A DNA stretch of 64,000 bases from an uncultured Acidimicrobiales bacterium (lineage in GTDB: Bacteria > Actinomycetota > Acidimicrobiia > Acidimicrobiales > SZUA-35). The notes below the pieces were generated by a model. It was not told where the DNA came from and did no database searches. It saw only the letters and a list, made by a program, of their open reading frames with translations. Within the stretch, counting starts at the first letter, position 1. Every line of letters begins with the position of its first letter. A program made the position numbers and the translations under genes. Of this stretch, positions 55,366 through 62,659 are shown one piece after another. The DNA lies in assembly GCA_938021675.1 (NCBI GenBank), contig CALIFY010000066.1, positions 31,969-95,968 of the forward strand. Direction: 5' to 3'.

Positions 55366-56799
55366 ATGAGCGCGGTGAACCGCCAGGCCGATGTGGTCGT
55401 TGTCGGCTCCGGGCCCAACGGTCTGGCCGCGGCCATTACGGTCGCCCGAGCCGGTCGATCGGTCGTCGTGCTAGAAGCGAACGACGAGATCGGAGGGGCC
55501 TGTCGTTCCGCTGAGCTGTCTCCAGGGTGCATCCACGACGTGGGGTCGGCCATCCATCCGTTGACGGTGGCCTCGCCGTTTTTTGCCACCATTTCATGGG
55601 CCGACCACGGCCTGCGATGGATCGACCCTCCGGCCCCGGTTGCCCACCCGTTAGACGGCGGGAAGGCGGTGTTGGCGTGGAGAGATCTGGCCAAGACGGC
55701 GGCCGGGCTCGGTGCCGACGCCAAAACCTACCGGTCGATCATCGGACCGCTCGTTCAACGGTTCGACGAGCTGGTCGAGATTACGATGCAACCAGCGATT
55801 CGGGGGCTTACCCGACCGGCCGCCCTCGCTCGCCTGGCCACGCAGCTGGCGGCTCCGGCGACCATGGCCGCCAAACGGTTCGACGGCACCGAGGCGAAGG
55901 CCCTGTTCGCTGGGAACGCGGCCCATAGCGTGCTGCCGCTGAACAAACCGTTCACCGCCGGTTTCGGCTTTCTTCTCGGGGCGGCGGGCCATGCCGTTGG
56001 CTGGCCGTTCCCCGAGGGCGGGGCCGGTGAGATCACCCGGGTGCTCGGCGAGGTGCTCACCGAACTTGGTGGCGAGATCGTGACCGGTCATCGGGTCCGT
56101 TCCAATGCTGATATGCCGGCGGCGAACGCCATCATTTTCGCTCTCACGCCCCGGCAGCTAGCCGAGATCGATGGCGACCGGTTCCCGAAACGCGCCAGGC
56201 GGAGGCTTGAGCGGTTCGCCTACGGCCCCGGGGTGTGCAAGGTCGATTTTGTCACCGATCGCCCTATTCCCTGGTCGAACGAGGATGTCCTCAAGGCCGG
56301 CACCGTCCATCTTGGGGGAACGTTCGATGAGATCGCCGAGGCTGAGGCCACGGTGGCCTCAGGTCGCCATGCCCGTCGGCCGTTTGTGCTTTTGGCCCAG
56401 CACACGTTGTTCGACCGAACTCGGGCCCCCGACGGGCGCCACACCGTGTGGGCCTACTGTCATGTCCCGAACGGTTCGACGACCGACGTCGGCGCCACGA
56501 TCGAGCACCAGATCGAGCGGTTCGCCCCTGGATTCACCGGGACAATCGTCGAACGTCACCTGTCGCTAACCACATACTTGGAGCGGGGAAACGCCAATCT
56601 GGTCGGCGGAGATGTTGGCGGTGGAAGCAACGCGAACCATCGCTCGATCTTCCGTCCGGCCATTCGACTCGATCCGTACCGAACCGCCGTCGCCGAGTAC
56701 TTCATCGGCTCGGCCAGTACGTCGCCTGGCGGCGGGGTCCACGGCATGTCGGGACATCTCGCTGGCCGTTCAGCTTTGGACTTTCTTGCTGGTCGGTGA
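55366..56799 (+). CDS. Phytoene-desaturase-like FAD-dependent oxidoreductase
   Basis: 477 residues from ATG 55366. The dinucleotide-binding motif ADVVVVGSGPNGLAAAITVA is followed by VLEANDEIGGACRS, and the C-terminal FAD contact GGGVHGMSGHLAGRSAL is typical of the CrtI/NAD(P)-binding-8 group. PLNKPFTAGFGFLLGAAGHA and FPEGGAGEITRVLGEVLTEL match the common actinobacterial subgroup of unknown substrate. No carotenoid genes adjoin it, so carotenoid desaturation is not supported by context. It diverges from the moaD-like gene. Confidence 0.87.
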   Translation: MSAVNRQADVVVVGSGPNGLAAAITVARAGRSVVVLEANDEIGGACRSAELSPGCIHDVGSAIHPLTVASPFFATISWADHGLRWIDPPAPVAHPLDGGKAVLAWRDLAKTAAGLGADAKTYRSIIGPLVQRFDELVEITMQPAIRGLTRPAALARLATQLAAPATMAAKRFDGTEAKALFAGNAAHSVLPLNKPFTAGFGFLLGAAGHAVGWPFPEGGAGEITRVLGEVLTELGGEIVTGHRVRSNADMPAANAIIFALTPRQLAEIDGDRFPKRARRRLERFAYGPGVCKVDFVTDRPIPWSNEDVLKAGTVHLGGTFDEIAEAEATVASGRHARRPFVLLAQHTLFDRTRAPDGRHTVWAYCHVPNGSTTDVGATIEHQIERFAPGFTGTIVERHLSLTTYLERGNANLVGGDVGGGSNANHRSIFRPAIRLDPYRTAVAEYFIGSASTSPGGGVHGMSGHLAGRSALDFLAGR

Positions 56800-56849
56800 G
56801 GCGGCGCCAATCGAGCTACCAGAGGGAGAGAGCCGGTAGTCTGACGCGG

Positions 56850-57479
56850 GTGAGTTTGAGCAGCGATCAGCCGGATTCACCGGCCTCGGAGATCCTCGTC
56901 GTCCGCCACGGCCAATCGACTTGGAACGAGGAGCGGCGGTGGCAGGGGCAAGCCGACCCGCCGCTATCCGAGTTGGGCCGGGCCCAGGCCTCGGCCGCCG
57001 CACGGTCGGTTGGCACCATCGATGCCATCGTGTCTTCGCCTCAGATTCGAGCGCTGGAGACGGCCCAAACTATCGGCGACCACGTCGGCGTCGGGCCGGT
57101 CGACGTGTTCGAGAACCTTCGCGAGCGATCAGCCGGACTGTGGTCTGGCCTGACCAGGGCCGAAATAGACGAGCGGTGGCCGGACTGGGTCGAGAGTGAC
57201 AGACGGCCCGAGGGGTGGGAGCCGGATACCGAATTGTTCCCTCGGGTCATGGACGCCTTCGACTCCATCGCCGAGAAATATGGCGGCGCTACCCTCCTGG
57301 CGGTGTGCCACGGCGGGGTCATCATCGCTCTCGAACAGCAGCTTCAAGTGAATGAGGGCAGGGTCCCAAACCTCCATGGCCGCGTCGTAAACGGCCGAGC
57401 GGGAAGCCTTGTCGGCGGCGAGAAGTTGCAACTCATTCCTGAAGACATGAGCACTGGCGGGGAGAGCAACCGGGTATGA
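56850..57479 (+). CDS. Histidine-phosphatase (phosphoglycerate-mutase-like) protein
   Basis: About 209 residues from GTG 56850. ILVVRHGQSTWNEERRWQG holds the catalytic Arg-His-Gly, LRERSAGLWSGLTRAEI the second region and LLAVCHGGVIIALEQ the distal His. Cofactor-dependent mutase loops are short, so a broad phosphatase role (for example on a phosphorylated metabolite) is likely. The stop overlaps the next gene as ATGA. Confidence 0.9.
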   Translation: MSLSSDQPDSPASEILVVRHGQSTWNEERRWQGQADPPLSELGRAQASAAARSVGTIDAIVSSPQIRALETAQTIGDHVGVGPVDVFENLRERSAGLWSGLTRAEIDERWPDWVESDRRPEGWEPDTELFPRVMDAFDSIAEKYGGATLLAVCHGGVIIALEQQLQVNEGRVPNLHGRVVNGRAGSLVGGEKLQLIPEDMSTGGESNRV

Positions 57480-58015
57480 CGTTCGCCGAGTCCGCGTCTC
57501 GGCCACGTGCCGGAGACCGGGCGACGGTGCCGCCTGAGCTGCCTCCGATGTCAATCGAGGTTGTTCGCAGTGGGCGGCGTCGAAAGACGGCTGAAGCGCA
57601 ACTGGTTGAAGAAACGCTCACGGTCCGGATCCCGGCCACGGTCAGTCGAGACGAGGAACGGAAACTGGTAGACCACTTCGTATCCCGCTTCGAGCGATCG
57701 AGGCGGGCCGCGGTCGTCGACCTTGAGAAAAGAGCGGCCGAGCTCGCCGCGAAATACGAGCTGCCGAGACCGACATCGATCCGGTGGGTCACCAACCAGC
57801 ATCGCCAGTGGGGATCGTGCACCCCGTCCCGCAAAACCATCAGGCTGTCGGATCGGATGGCCGGATTCCCTCGCTGGGTTGTCGACTACGTGATCGTTCA
57901 CGAACTTGCCCACTTGGTTGAAGCGGATCATGGGGCGGCGTTTTGGGCGTTGGTCGATCGCTACCCAAAGACCGAACGAGCCCGGGGGTACCTGATCGCA
58001 AAGGATGGGGTGTAA
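57476..58015 (+). CDS. YgjP-like (SprT/M48-type) metallopeptidase
   Basis: 179 residues. The central beta-rich part (SIEVVRSGRRRKTAEAQLVE) is followed by RWGSC-like NQHRQWGSCTPSRKTIRLSD and the zinc motif VIVHELAHLVEADHGAAFW, with two His, Glu and the downstream His. This is the YgjP/DUF45 family; its substrate is not established. Translationally coupled to the phosphatase gene by a 4-nt overlap. Confidence 0.93.
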   Translation: MTFAESASRPRAGDRATVPPELPPMSIEVVRSGRRRKTAEAQLVEETLTVRIPATVSRDEERKLVDHFVSRFERSRRAAVVDLEKRAAELAAKYELPRPTSIRWVTNQHRQWGSCTPSRKTIRLSDRMAGFPRWVVDYVIVHELAHLVEADHGAAFWALVDRYPKTERARGYLIAKDGV

Positions 58016-58054
58016 GCCCAGGCCTGCGAGGGCTCAGCAATGTCAGACACCTAG

Positions 58055-58507
58055 TCAGTCGGTGACGACAGGATCCTCGTCGAGGCGAACGAGTATGGCG
58101 TCGATCTCATCGAGTTCTTCACCCAATGCACGCAGTTTGATCATCGTCGGTAGCGGCTCGACAGCCGGTTGGTCAGGCTCGACGCCGGCCTCATCGTCCG
58201 ACCCATCGGCATCGTCTTCGTCGGCCGGCTCGGCATGGCCTTCGGGCGACTCCGCCGCATCGTCACCCGGCCTCTCGGCCGCATCGTCACCCGGCCTCTC
58301 GGCCGCATCGTCACCCGGCCTCTCGGCCGCATCGTCACCCGGCCTTTCGGCCGCATCGCGGTCCGGCAACCCAGGCGTCTCGTCGGGCTCGGGGACGGCA
58401 CCCTCGGGCCGATCGGTCGTATCGTCGCCGTTTGCGGTGTGCGGTACCGTCGCCTCTGCCTCGTACGCAGGTTTCGGCGGTCTCGGTCCGGGAGTTGACG
58501 GGAACAC
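58055..58507 (-). CDS. Acidic repeat protein with a conserved-looking C-terminal helix
   Basis: 150 residues. Most is disordered and acidic, with four perfect or near-perfect copies of an 8-residue unit AERPGDDA encoded by a 24-bp tandem repeat. The last 35 residues are ordered and helical (MIKLRALGEELDEIDAILVR then LDEDPVVTD), which suggests a small interaction domain. The reverse strand is also open across the repeat, but the reading here has codon use like its neighbours. It converges with the YgjP gene. No family recognised. Confidence 0.6.
   Translation of the reverse strand: MFPSTPGPRPPKPAYEAEATVPHTANGDDTTDRPEGAVPEPDETPGLPDRDAAERPGDDAAERPGDDAAERPGDDAAERPGDDAAESPEGHAEPADEDDADGSDDEAGVEPDQPAVEPLPTMIKLRALGEELDEIDAILVRLDEDPVVTD
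58254..58349. repeat. 24-bp tandem repeat, four copies
   Basis: The unit GCCGCATCGTCACCCGGCC plus TCTCG occurs four times (58254, 58278, 58302, 58326), the last with one base change (CTTTCG). It is in frame within the acidic protein gene and so adds or removes eight residues per unit. Such a repeat can vary in copy number by slippage. Confidence 0.95.
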
Positions 58508-58523
58508 CCCTGTAGCGTACCCG

Positions 58524-59600
58524 CTACTCGACGGGCGCTATCGGTAGTCGAGCGAACGACACCGAGTACACCTGCTCCGAACCCAACAAGTCGACGGGAA
58601 CGTCTTGACGGTCGACCAGGTCTTGCAAGGTGACGGTGACGTCGTCGCCAGACTCTTTGACGTAGGCAACGCGGTCGCCGTCATAGGAGAGGGAGATGAT
58701 CGAGTCGAGGTCCTCCCCGATCTCACCGGTGACGAATCCGGTCGACTCCCCGATCAACTCCTGAGACACCAACTCGGTTGCCGCTTCGGTTCCGTCACCT
58801 CGGTACAAGACGTTGGTGTAGACCACCGCGTCACCGTCAGGGCTCAGGGCGACGGCGCCGAAGGCCGGCCGACCGGGGAATGTACATTCCGGCTCATCGG
58901 GCCCCTGAAGGTCGAGCTGCTCACCGGCGGCGCCGTAGAACCGGAGTTCTCCGCATTCGTCGTTTCGGACGATGACGGCTTGAAGATCCCGGCTCGCGGC
59001 AAAAGACACGATCTCCTCCCCCTCGGCGAGTGGGAAATGAACGGTGCGTTCCCGTTCGGTGTCTCCGCCGGTCGAGGCGAGACGGATCCACTCCACCTGC
59101 CCGTCGACCTCGACGAAGGCCCGCGGCGAACCGTCCCAATGGCCGACGTCCAGCAGCCGTCCTCCACTATCGTCCAACAGCTCGGGTTGGCCCTGGGCCG
59201 GTAGATAGACGATCGACCCGGCCACTTCCTGTATCACCAGGCCACCGTTGAGATCATCGACGGCCCGCGAGACTCGCACGTCGCCGAGAGAGGTAACCAG
59301 AATGGACGACTGGTCAGCTTCGGCGCTCACGATTGTGGGGTCGCCACTGACCAGCAGGGTTGGCACGTAACCGGGGTCGGGCGTAGGCACGAACGCGTCG
59401 ACCGTCCCGTCCACCCCCGAGCGTTCGGCCACCTGCGAGTCGATCTGGATATCGGTCCCGTCGGTGGCGGTGGTGGATGTCGTCGGCGAGTACGCCTCGG
59501 GCGGCGTTAACTCTCCGCACGCAGCCATCGCGGCGATCGCGGCTACTCCGGCGATCGCTCTGAGGCGGCGGAAGTAGAAAAGGGGGGCAAAATCGGGCAT
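58524..59600 (-). CDS. Secreted lipoprotein with a probable beta-propeller
   Basis: About 358 residues from ATG 59600 (GTG 59604-59606 is an alternative). The signal peptide ends with the lipobox AAMAAC, then a Ser/Thr-rich linker. The rest has repeated short strands ending in DG or GD turns (ILVTSLGDVRVSRAVDDLNG, VALSPDGDAVVYTNVLYRGD, ISLSYDGDRVAYVKESGDD), as in WD40-like/TolB-type propellers. Function unknown; probably a surface-exposed binding or sensory protein. It is separated from tRNA-Lys by about 94 bp. Confidence 0.8.
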   Translation of the reverse strand: MPDFAPLFYFRRLRAIAGVAAIAAMAACGELTPPEAYSPTTSTTATDGTDIQIDSQVAERSGVDGTVDAFVPTPDPGYVPTLLVSGDPTIVSAEADQSSILVTSLGDVRVSRAVDDLNGGLVIQEVAGSIVYLPAQGQPELLDDSGGRLLDVGHWDGSPRAFVEVDGQVEWIRLASTGGDTERERTVHFPLAEGEEIVSFAASRDLQAVIVRNDECGELRFYGAAGEQLDLQGPDEPECTFPGRPAFGAVALSPDGDAVVYTNVLYRGDGTEAATELVSQELIGESTGFVTGEIGEDLDSIISLSYDGDRVAYVKESGDDVTVTLQDLVDRQDVPVDLLGSEQVYSVSFARLPIAPVE

Positions 59601-59694
59601 CACCACCCCCTATGTTGGCAGCAGCAACGCCGTTCTACGCATCACAGGCAATATCACACCGCCGTCGGGCTCTGTCGCCGCTACGATCGTCTTC

Positions 59695-59769
59695 GCCCCT
59701 GTGGCGCAGCCTGGTTAGCGCAGTGGACTTTTAATCCATTGGTCGTGGGTTCGAATCCCACCGGGGGCA
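59695..59769 (+). tRNA. tRNA-Lys(TTT)
   Basis: A complete 75-nt cloverleaf: acceptor GCCCCTG pairs with CGGGGGC, D-stem GCGC/GCGC, anticodon stem GTGGA/TCCAT with loop CTTTTAA (anticodon TTT), T-arm GTGGG/CCCAC with TTCGAAT, discriminator A. CCA is not encoded. Its last 29 nt form part of a direct repeat found again at 62611, marking an integration site. Confidence 0.97.
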
Positions 59770-59771
59770 CT
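59741..59771 (+). repeat. Left attachment-site copy at the tRNA-Lys 3' end
   Basis: A 31-nt sequence starting GGTCGTGGGTTCGAATCCCA is identical to 62611-62641. It covers the variable loop, T-arm and acceptor 3' side of tRNA-Lys plus two bases, the usual footprint of tRNA-directed integration. Confidence 0.85.
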
Positions 59772-59992
59772 GCGGAATCCGCTCGACGAGCGGTTGAATT
59801 TGGCGGGCGGACCGTGCCGTCTCGTACTGTTCCGTACCGACAGTCACGACCGATGGCTGTGTTGTTCCGGTTCATGCTTGACAGGTCGGCTCCGGTAGGT
59901 GGGTGACACTTTTGGGACGGGTTCCGGTTCCTGGGTGACAGTGTTTCGGTAGGTCTGTTACACCCTTGGGGTTTCCTGGCTGGTGGCGTTGA
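59772..59992. other. Gene-free left part of the element
   Basis: No credible ORF. GGGTGACAC and GGGTGACAGTG occur 43 bp apart around 59904-59955, with GGGACGGGTTCCGGTTCCTG between them, a style of sequence seen at ends of some actinobacterial insertion sequences. A 163-codon reading on the - strand runs through the tRNA and is not a gene. Confidence 0.4.
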
Positions 59993-60184
59993 GTCTTCTT
60001 CGTTGAGTCGCCCGAGCACAAGACCCGAACCGGCACCGCCCCGGTTGACCCACAACCCATCGACGAGTACAGAGGGGACGACAACGTGTCGATGCTGACG
60101 AACAACACCAGTGCGTTCAACTGTCGAGCTGTCACCGGTGGCACGTTTCGGTCCATCCGGGACTACCAACACTTCGATCGTTAA
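59993..60184 (+). pseudogene. Remnant of an M15-type (D-Ala-D-Ala carboxypeptidase-like) peptidase
   Basis: A 63-codon open stretch ends at TAA 60182. Its segment PIDEYRGDDNVSMLTNNTSA continued by FNCRAVTGGT resembles the region just before the catalytic His motif of secreted M15 peptidases, as I remember them. The expected HxxGxAxD part is lost and the frame closes with unrelated residues. There is no start codon or signal peptide. Confidence 0.4.
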
Positions 60185-60249
60185 CCCCGGGTGGCCAAGA
60201 CCATGGACGGCCGACAGAGGGTGGTGACGAGAACCTCCAAGCGGGTCGC

Positions 60250-60759
60250 CTAGCCTTCACCGTCGTTCTCGCAGTAGTCGATGGTGTCGAAATCCGGGAA
60301 CTCGCCGTCGTTGGCGTCGATGGTGACGGTGCGAGTGTTTTGGCATCCGTTGAAGGTGGCCGACGTTGACCCGTCGTCATTTTCGCAGGATTCGATCGAG
60401 TTGAGCTGGTCGTCGATCTGGCCTTCATCGGTGCCTTGGACCTCGACGGTCACCGTGTTGCCGTTAACGCACATAAGCATGACGGAGATCGTAGGTTCGT
60501 CCGCTTCCGTCGAGGGTGGCATGGCCGTACCAGCAGTGGTCGTGGATGATGTCGGTGGCGCTGCGGTGGTGGCGGTGGAGGGCTCGGTCGGCAGCGTCTC
60601 GGCTGCCTTGGCTGTCGTGGTGGTCGATGCCGCGTTTCCAGCTGTCGTCCGGGAGTCGACTTGTTCGGTGCCGGCCGAACCGCAGCCCGCTGCCACGAGG
60701 GTGAGCACCACGCTGAAGATCGCGTAGCAACCGCGGTTTCGTCGATCGATGGTGAACAT
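60250..60759 (-). CDS. Small secreted lipoprotein, unknown function
   Basis: 169 residues. The signal peptide has the lipobox LVAAGC, then a Thr/Ala/Pro-rich linker of about 65 residues. The C-terminal 75 residues hold a compact Cys-containing domain: VMLMCVNGNTVTVEVQGTDE, SIESCENDDGS, FNGCQNTRTVTID, IDYCENDGEG, four Cys likely forming two disulfides. No family recognised. It is the only intact - strand gene inside the decayed element. Confidence 0.7.
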   Translation of the reverse strand: MFTIDRRNRGCYAIFSVVLTLVAAGCGSAGTEQVDSRTTAGNAASTTTTAKAAETLPTEPSTATTAAPPTSSTTTAGTAMPPSTEADEPTISVMLMCVNGNTVTVEVQGTDEGQIDDQLNSIESCENDDGSTSATFNGCQNTRTVTIDANDGEFPDFDTIDYCENDGEG

Positions 60760-61170
60760 GTTGCAGGACTCCGGTGTGTTGTTTCGTTGGGTACCTTTGC
60801 GTCATCGAGAATCCCAATCGGTGACAGGCCGACAGAATGAACCGGTTGAAAGAACCCGAAGCGAGGTTTCGCCTCCGAGCGACAACGTTGGTTTGGGTGG
60901 CCCGTGACTTGAGCGGAGGTCGCCTCCGCAGCGCTGGCTGATCACCGCAAGTTTGGGGAGCCTTTCCGTGAGACTCCAGTGGGCGGCATTGAAGGATCTG
61001 TTGGGTTGGGCCGGTCGGTATCTGTGACAGTTCAGAAACCCTAAGCGATGCATTTTCTGTTCTGGAGTGAGATTTCTGTTGTTGGGCAGTCATGTTCGTG
61101 TCAGGTGTCGACTAATGGGTGGCATCCCTGGTTGACCTTCAGCCGGTGTTTGCCGTCTTAGAGGAGAACG
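60760..61170. other. 411-bp intergenic stretch between two divergent small genes
   Basis: No convincing gene. It must contain promoters for both flanking genes. TTGACC at 61132 is followed 17 bases later by GTCTTA, a weak match to a promoter for the + strand gene, which has AGAGGAGAACG before its ATG. GAGGTTTCGCCTCC and GGAGGTCGCCTCC near 60861-60927 are small inverted motifs of unknown meaning. Confidence 0.35.
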
Positions 61171-61686
61171 ATGAAATATTCGAAGAACCCAAGTTTTGAG
61201 GATGGCAGGAACGTGAAAGATGAGCCGGAGGGCCGGTCGGCGACGTTTAAGATTATCGCAGGTTTTATGGGCGTTTTAGGGTTGAGCCTTGCCTGGATGG
61301 CAACATCTTTCGCAGCTGGCGCCGAAGACAAGTTAGAACGGCAGCCAGCCGCAAACATACACAGAGATAATTCGGTCGTTTGTACGACAGAAGACGAAGA
61401 GCACGTAGCCATCCTGGGAGCAGGCGTGTTTGACGATGTTGGATGCGACCACTTCTTCTACATGGAAGACGGCCAGGCTCCAGAAGTATTCGAAAAGGAA
61501 GCAGGGTCGTGTGGCGATTTCGTTTGCAACTACGAGATCCTGCCTCTCTATTGGAACTATGATCAGTTTCCATGGTGCGCCGCGGAGGCCAAAAACGGGC
61601 AGTTCAGACTAAAGAACTCGTGTGTTGGTACTAGCGCGACACCACCTGATGGGGAACTTGTTCTTCCTGACGGGCCCGAGGGGTGA
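61171..61686 (+). CDS. Small exported or membrane-anchored protein of the element, unknown function
   Basis: 171 residues with a strong ribosome site (AGAGGAG) before the ATG. A 25-residue charged lead is followed by one hydrophobic helix (FKIIAGFMGVLGLSLAWMAT) and an acidic extracytoplasmic part with six Cys (VVCTTEDEEH, DDVGCDHFFYM, GSCGDFVCNYEIL, FPWCAAEAKN, KNSCVGTS). Codon use is visibly less GC-biased than in neighbours, a sign of different origin. No family recognised. Confidence 0.72.
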   Translation: MKYSKNPSFEDGRNVKDEPEGRSATFKIIAGFMGVLGLSLAWMATSFAAGAEDKLERQPAANIHRDNSVVCTTEDEEHVAILGAGVFDDVGCDHFFYMEDGQAPEVFEKEAGSCGDFVCNYEILPLYWNYDQFPWCAAEAKNGQFRLKNSCVGTSATPPDGELVLPDGPEG

Positions 61687-61823
61687 CGAGTTTGAGGATT
61701 AGGAATAAGGTTCTTTTGTGATTTCTGGGGGCCGGCGGCGCCGATGCGCTCGCCGGTCCCTCCGATCACTGCCCGTTTGGTCTCACTAATCTCGGGGGTC
61801 TCGGTGGCACCTTTATTATTCTG

Positions 61824-62570
61824 GTGTGCTGTTCTGGCTCATGCTTTGACGTCGAGGGCCCGGTAAGTGGTCACTGTGTTGCCGCCTGCCCATCCTCGAT
61901 GCTCGATCGGAGTTCGGCGAGGGATTCACTAAGGTCACCGCTGACATCGTCCAACCGTCTTCGGCGGATCCGGTTGCAGCCGAGAGGCTGGCCTGAGCGT
62001 GACCGGCAGGGTTCTTGCTCAGACCACCGCTTCCCGGTATCGGAAGTCGGCACGCGCATGTATCAGCGTGCCGTAGATCTGGGCCATCTCGAACGAGACC
62101 CTTGGCCGCCGGCGCCTCGAGGGGCGAAGAATCGGAAGGTTCGCCGAAAGGCCAAGGATCGAGCGGTCGATATCCGTACGCTGCCCGACCCGGTGACGAT
62201 GCAGCGTGCGCTGGACGCCGACCCAAAGACCGGTGATCGCACGGTGCCGATTCCTGCTGATCTCATCCAGGTGCTCAAGGAGTGGCTGAACAGCGGCGGC
62301 TACGGTCCCGAAGATCTCATCTTCCGCACGAGGGAGGACAACCGGCCATCGCCGTCGCACTGGCGGCGGGCCTGGCATCTTGGACTGTCGAAGATCGACC
62401 ACGATCCTCTACGGCCTTACGATTGCCGCCACACCGCTGCGACAACCTGTCTCCGAGCGGGTGTGCCTTTGGGTGAGTTGGCTCGCCGTCTCGGTCACTC
62501 GGTGCAGACCTGCCGTGGGCGTACTGTGGGCGACAGAAATCCCGAGGACGACCCCGATACCTCTGACTAG
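61824..62570 (+). pseudogene. Decayed tyrosine recombinase (integrase)
   Basis: The C-terminal catalytic region is recognisable: DRTVPIPADLIQVLKEWL, GPEDLIFRTREDNRPSPSHW, and LRPYDCRHTAATTCLRAGVP with GELARRLGHSVQT (the His-x-x-Arg box). The part carrying the first catalytic Arg is missing, because VTMQRALDADPKTGDRTVPI runs straight across it, and after LGHSVQT the frame departs; an alternative frame there reads LPWAYCGRQ, which may hold the lost catalytic Tyr. The 5' part to about 62050 is not integrase-like in this frame. It ends 41 bp before the right repeat, the normal position for the element's own integrase. Confidence 0.75.
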
Positions 62571-62581
62571 GGGAAACAGTG

Positions 62582-62620
62582 ACCCACGACCGGTGGACTT
62601 ATAGTCCACCGGTCGTGGGT
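62582..62620. repeat. Perfect 18-bp inverted repeat at the right attachment site
   Basis: ACCCACGACCGGTGGACT (62582-62599), three bases TAT, then its exact complement (62603-62620). The right arm overlaps the start of the 31-nt direct repeat and copies the anticodon arm of tRNA-Lys in altered form, with loop CTTATAG in place of CTTTTAA. It is a likely integrase core site. Confidence 0.9.
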
Positions 62621-62641
62621 TCGAATCCCACCGGGGGCACT
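62611..62641 (+). repeat. Right attachment-site copy of the tRNA-Lys 3' end
   Basis: Identical over 31 nt to 59741-59771. Only the 3' half of a tRNA is present here; upstream the sequence matches no D-arm or acceptor 5' side, so no second tRNA gene exists. Confidence 0.88.
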
Positions 62642-62659
62642 ACCCGCTCGCCCAGACAA

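Larger units (their letters stand above)
59741..62641. mobile_element. Decayed integrated element in tRNA-Lys, about 2.9 kb
   Basis: The stretch is bounded by the 31-nt tRNA-end repeat on both sides and contains a broken tyrosine integrase next to the right repeat, a truncated M15-peptidase segment, two short secreted-protein genes on opposite strands and long gene-poor DNA. Base composition is less GC-rich than elsewhere, most clearly in the gene at 61171. No phage structural or conjugation gene is present, so its type cannot be told. Left and right interiors share a diverged segment (near 59862-59915 and 61823-61875), perhaps remains of an insertion-sequence end. Confidence 0.7.

Noticed and set aside
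55366..56799. Carotenoid biosynthesis cluster
   Set aside because: Only one phytoene-desaturase-like gene is present, with no crtB or crtE neighbour, so a carotenoid role is not supported.
58254..58349. Possible CRISPR-like repeats
   Set aside because: The units are directly adjacent, without spacers, and in frame inside a protein gene.
59681..60172. A 163-codon - strand frame ending inside tRNA-Lys (VGFEPTTNGLK)
   Set aside because: This peptide is the well-known false translation of the antisense strand of a tRNA; there is no real gene.
62582..62639. A second tRNA gene near the right repeat
   Set aside because: Only the anticodon arm and 3' half are present; no D-arm or 5' acceptor strand can be formed.
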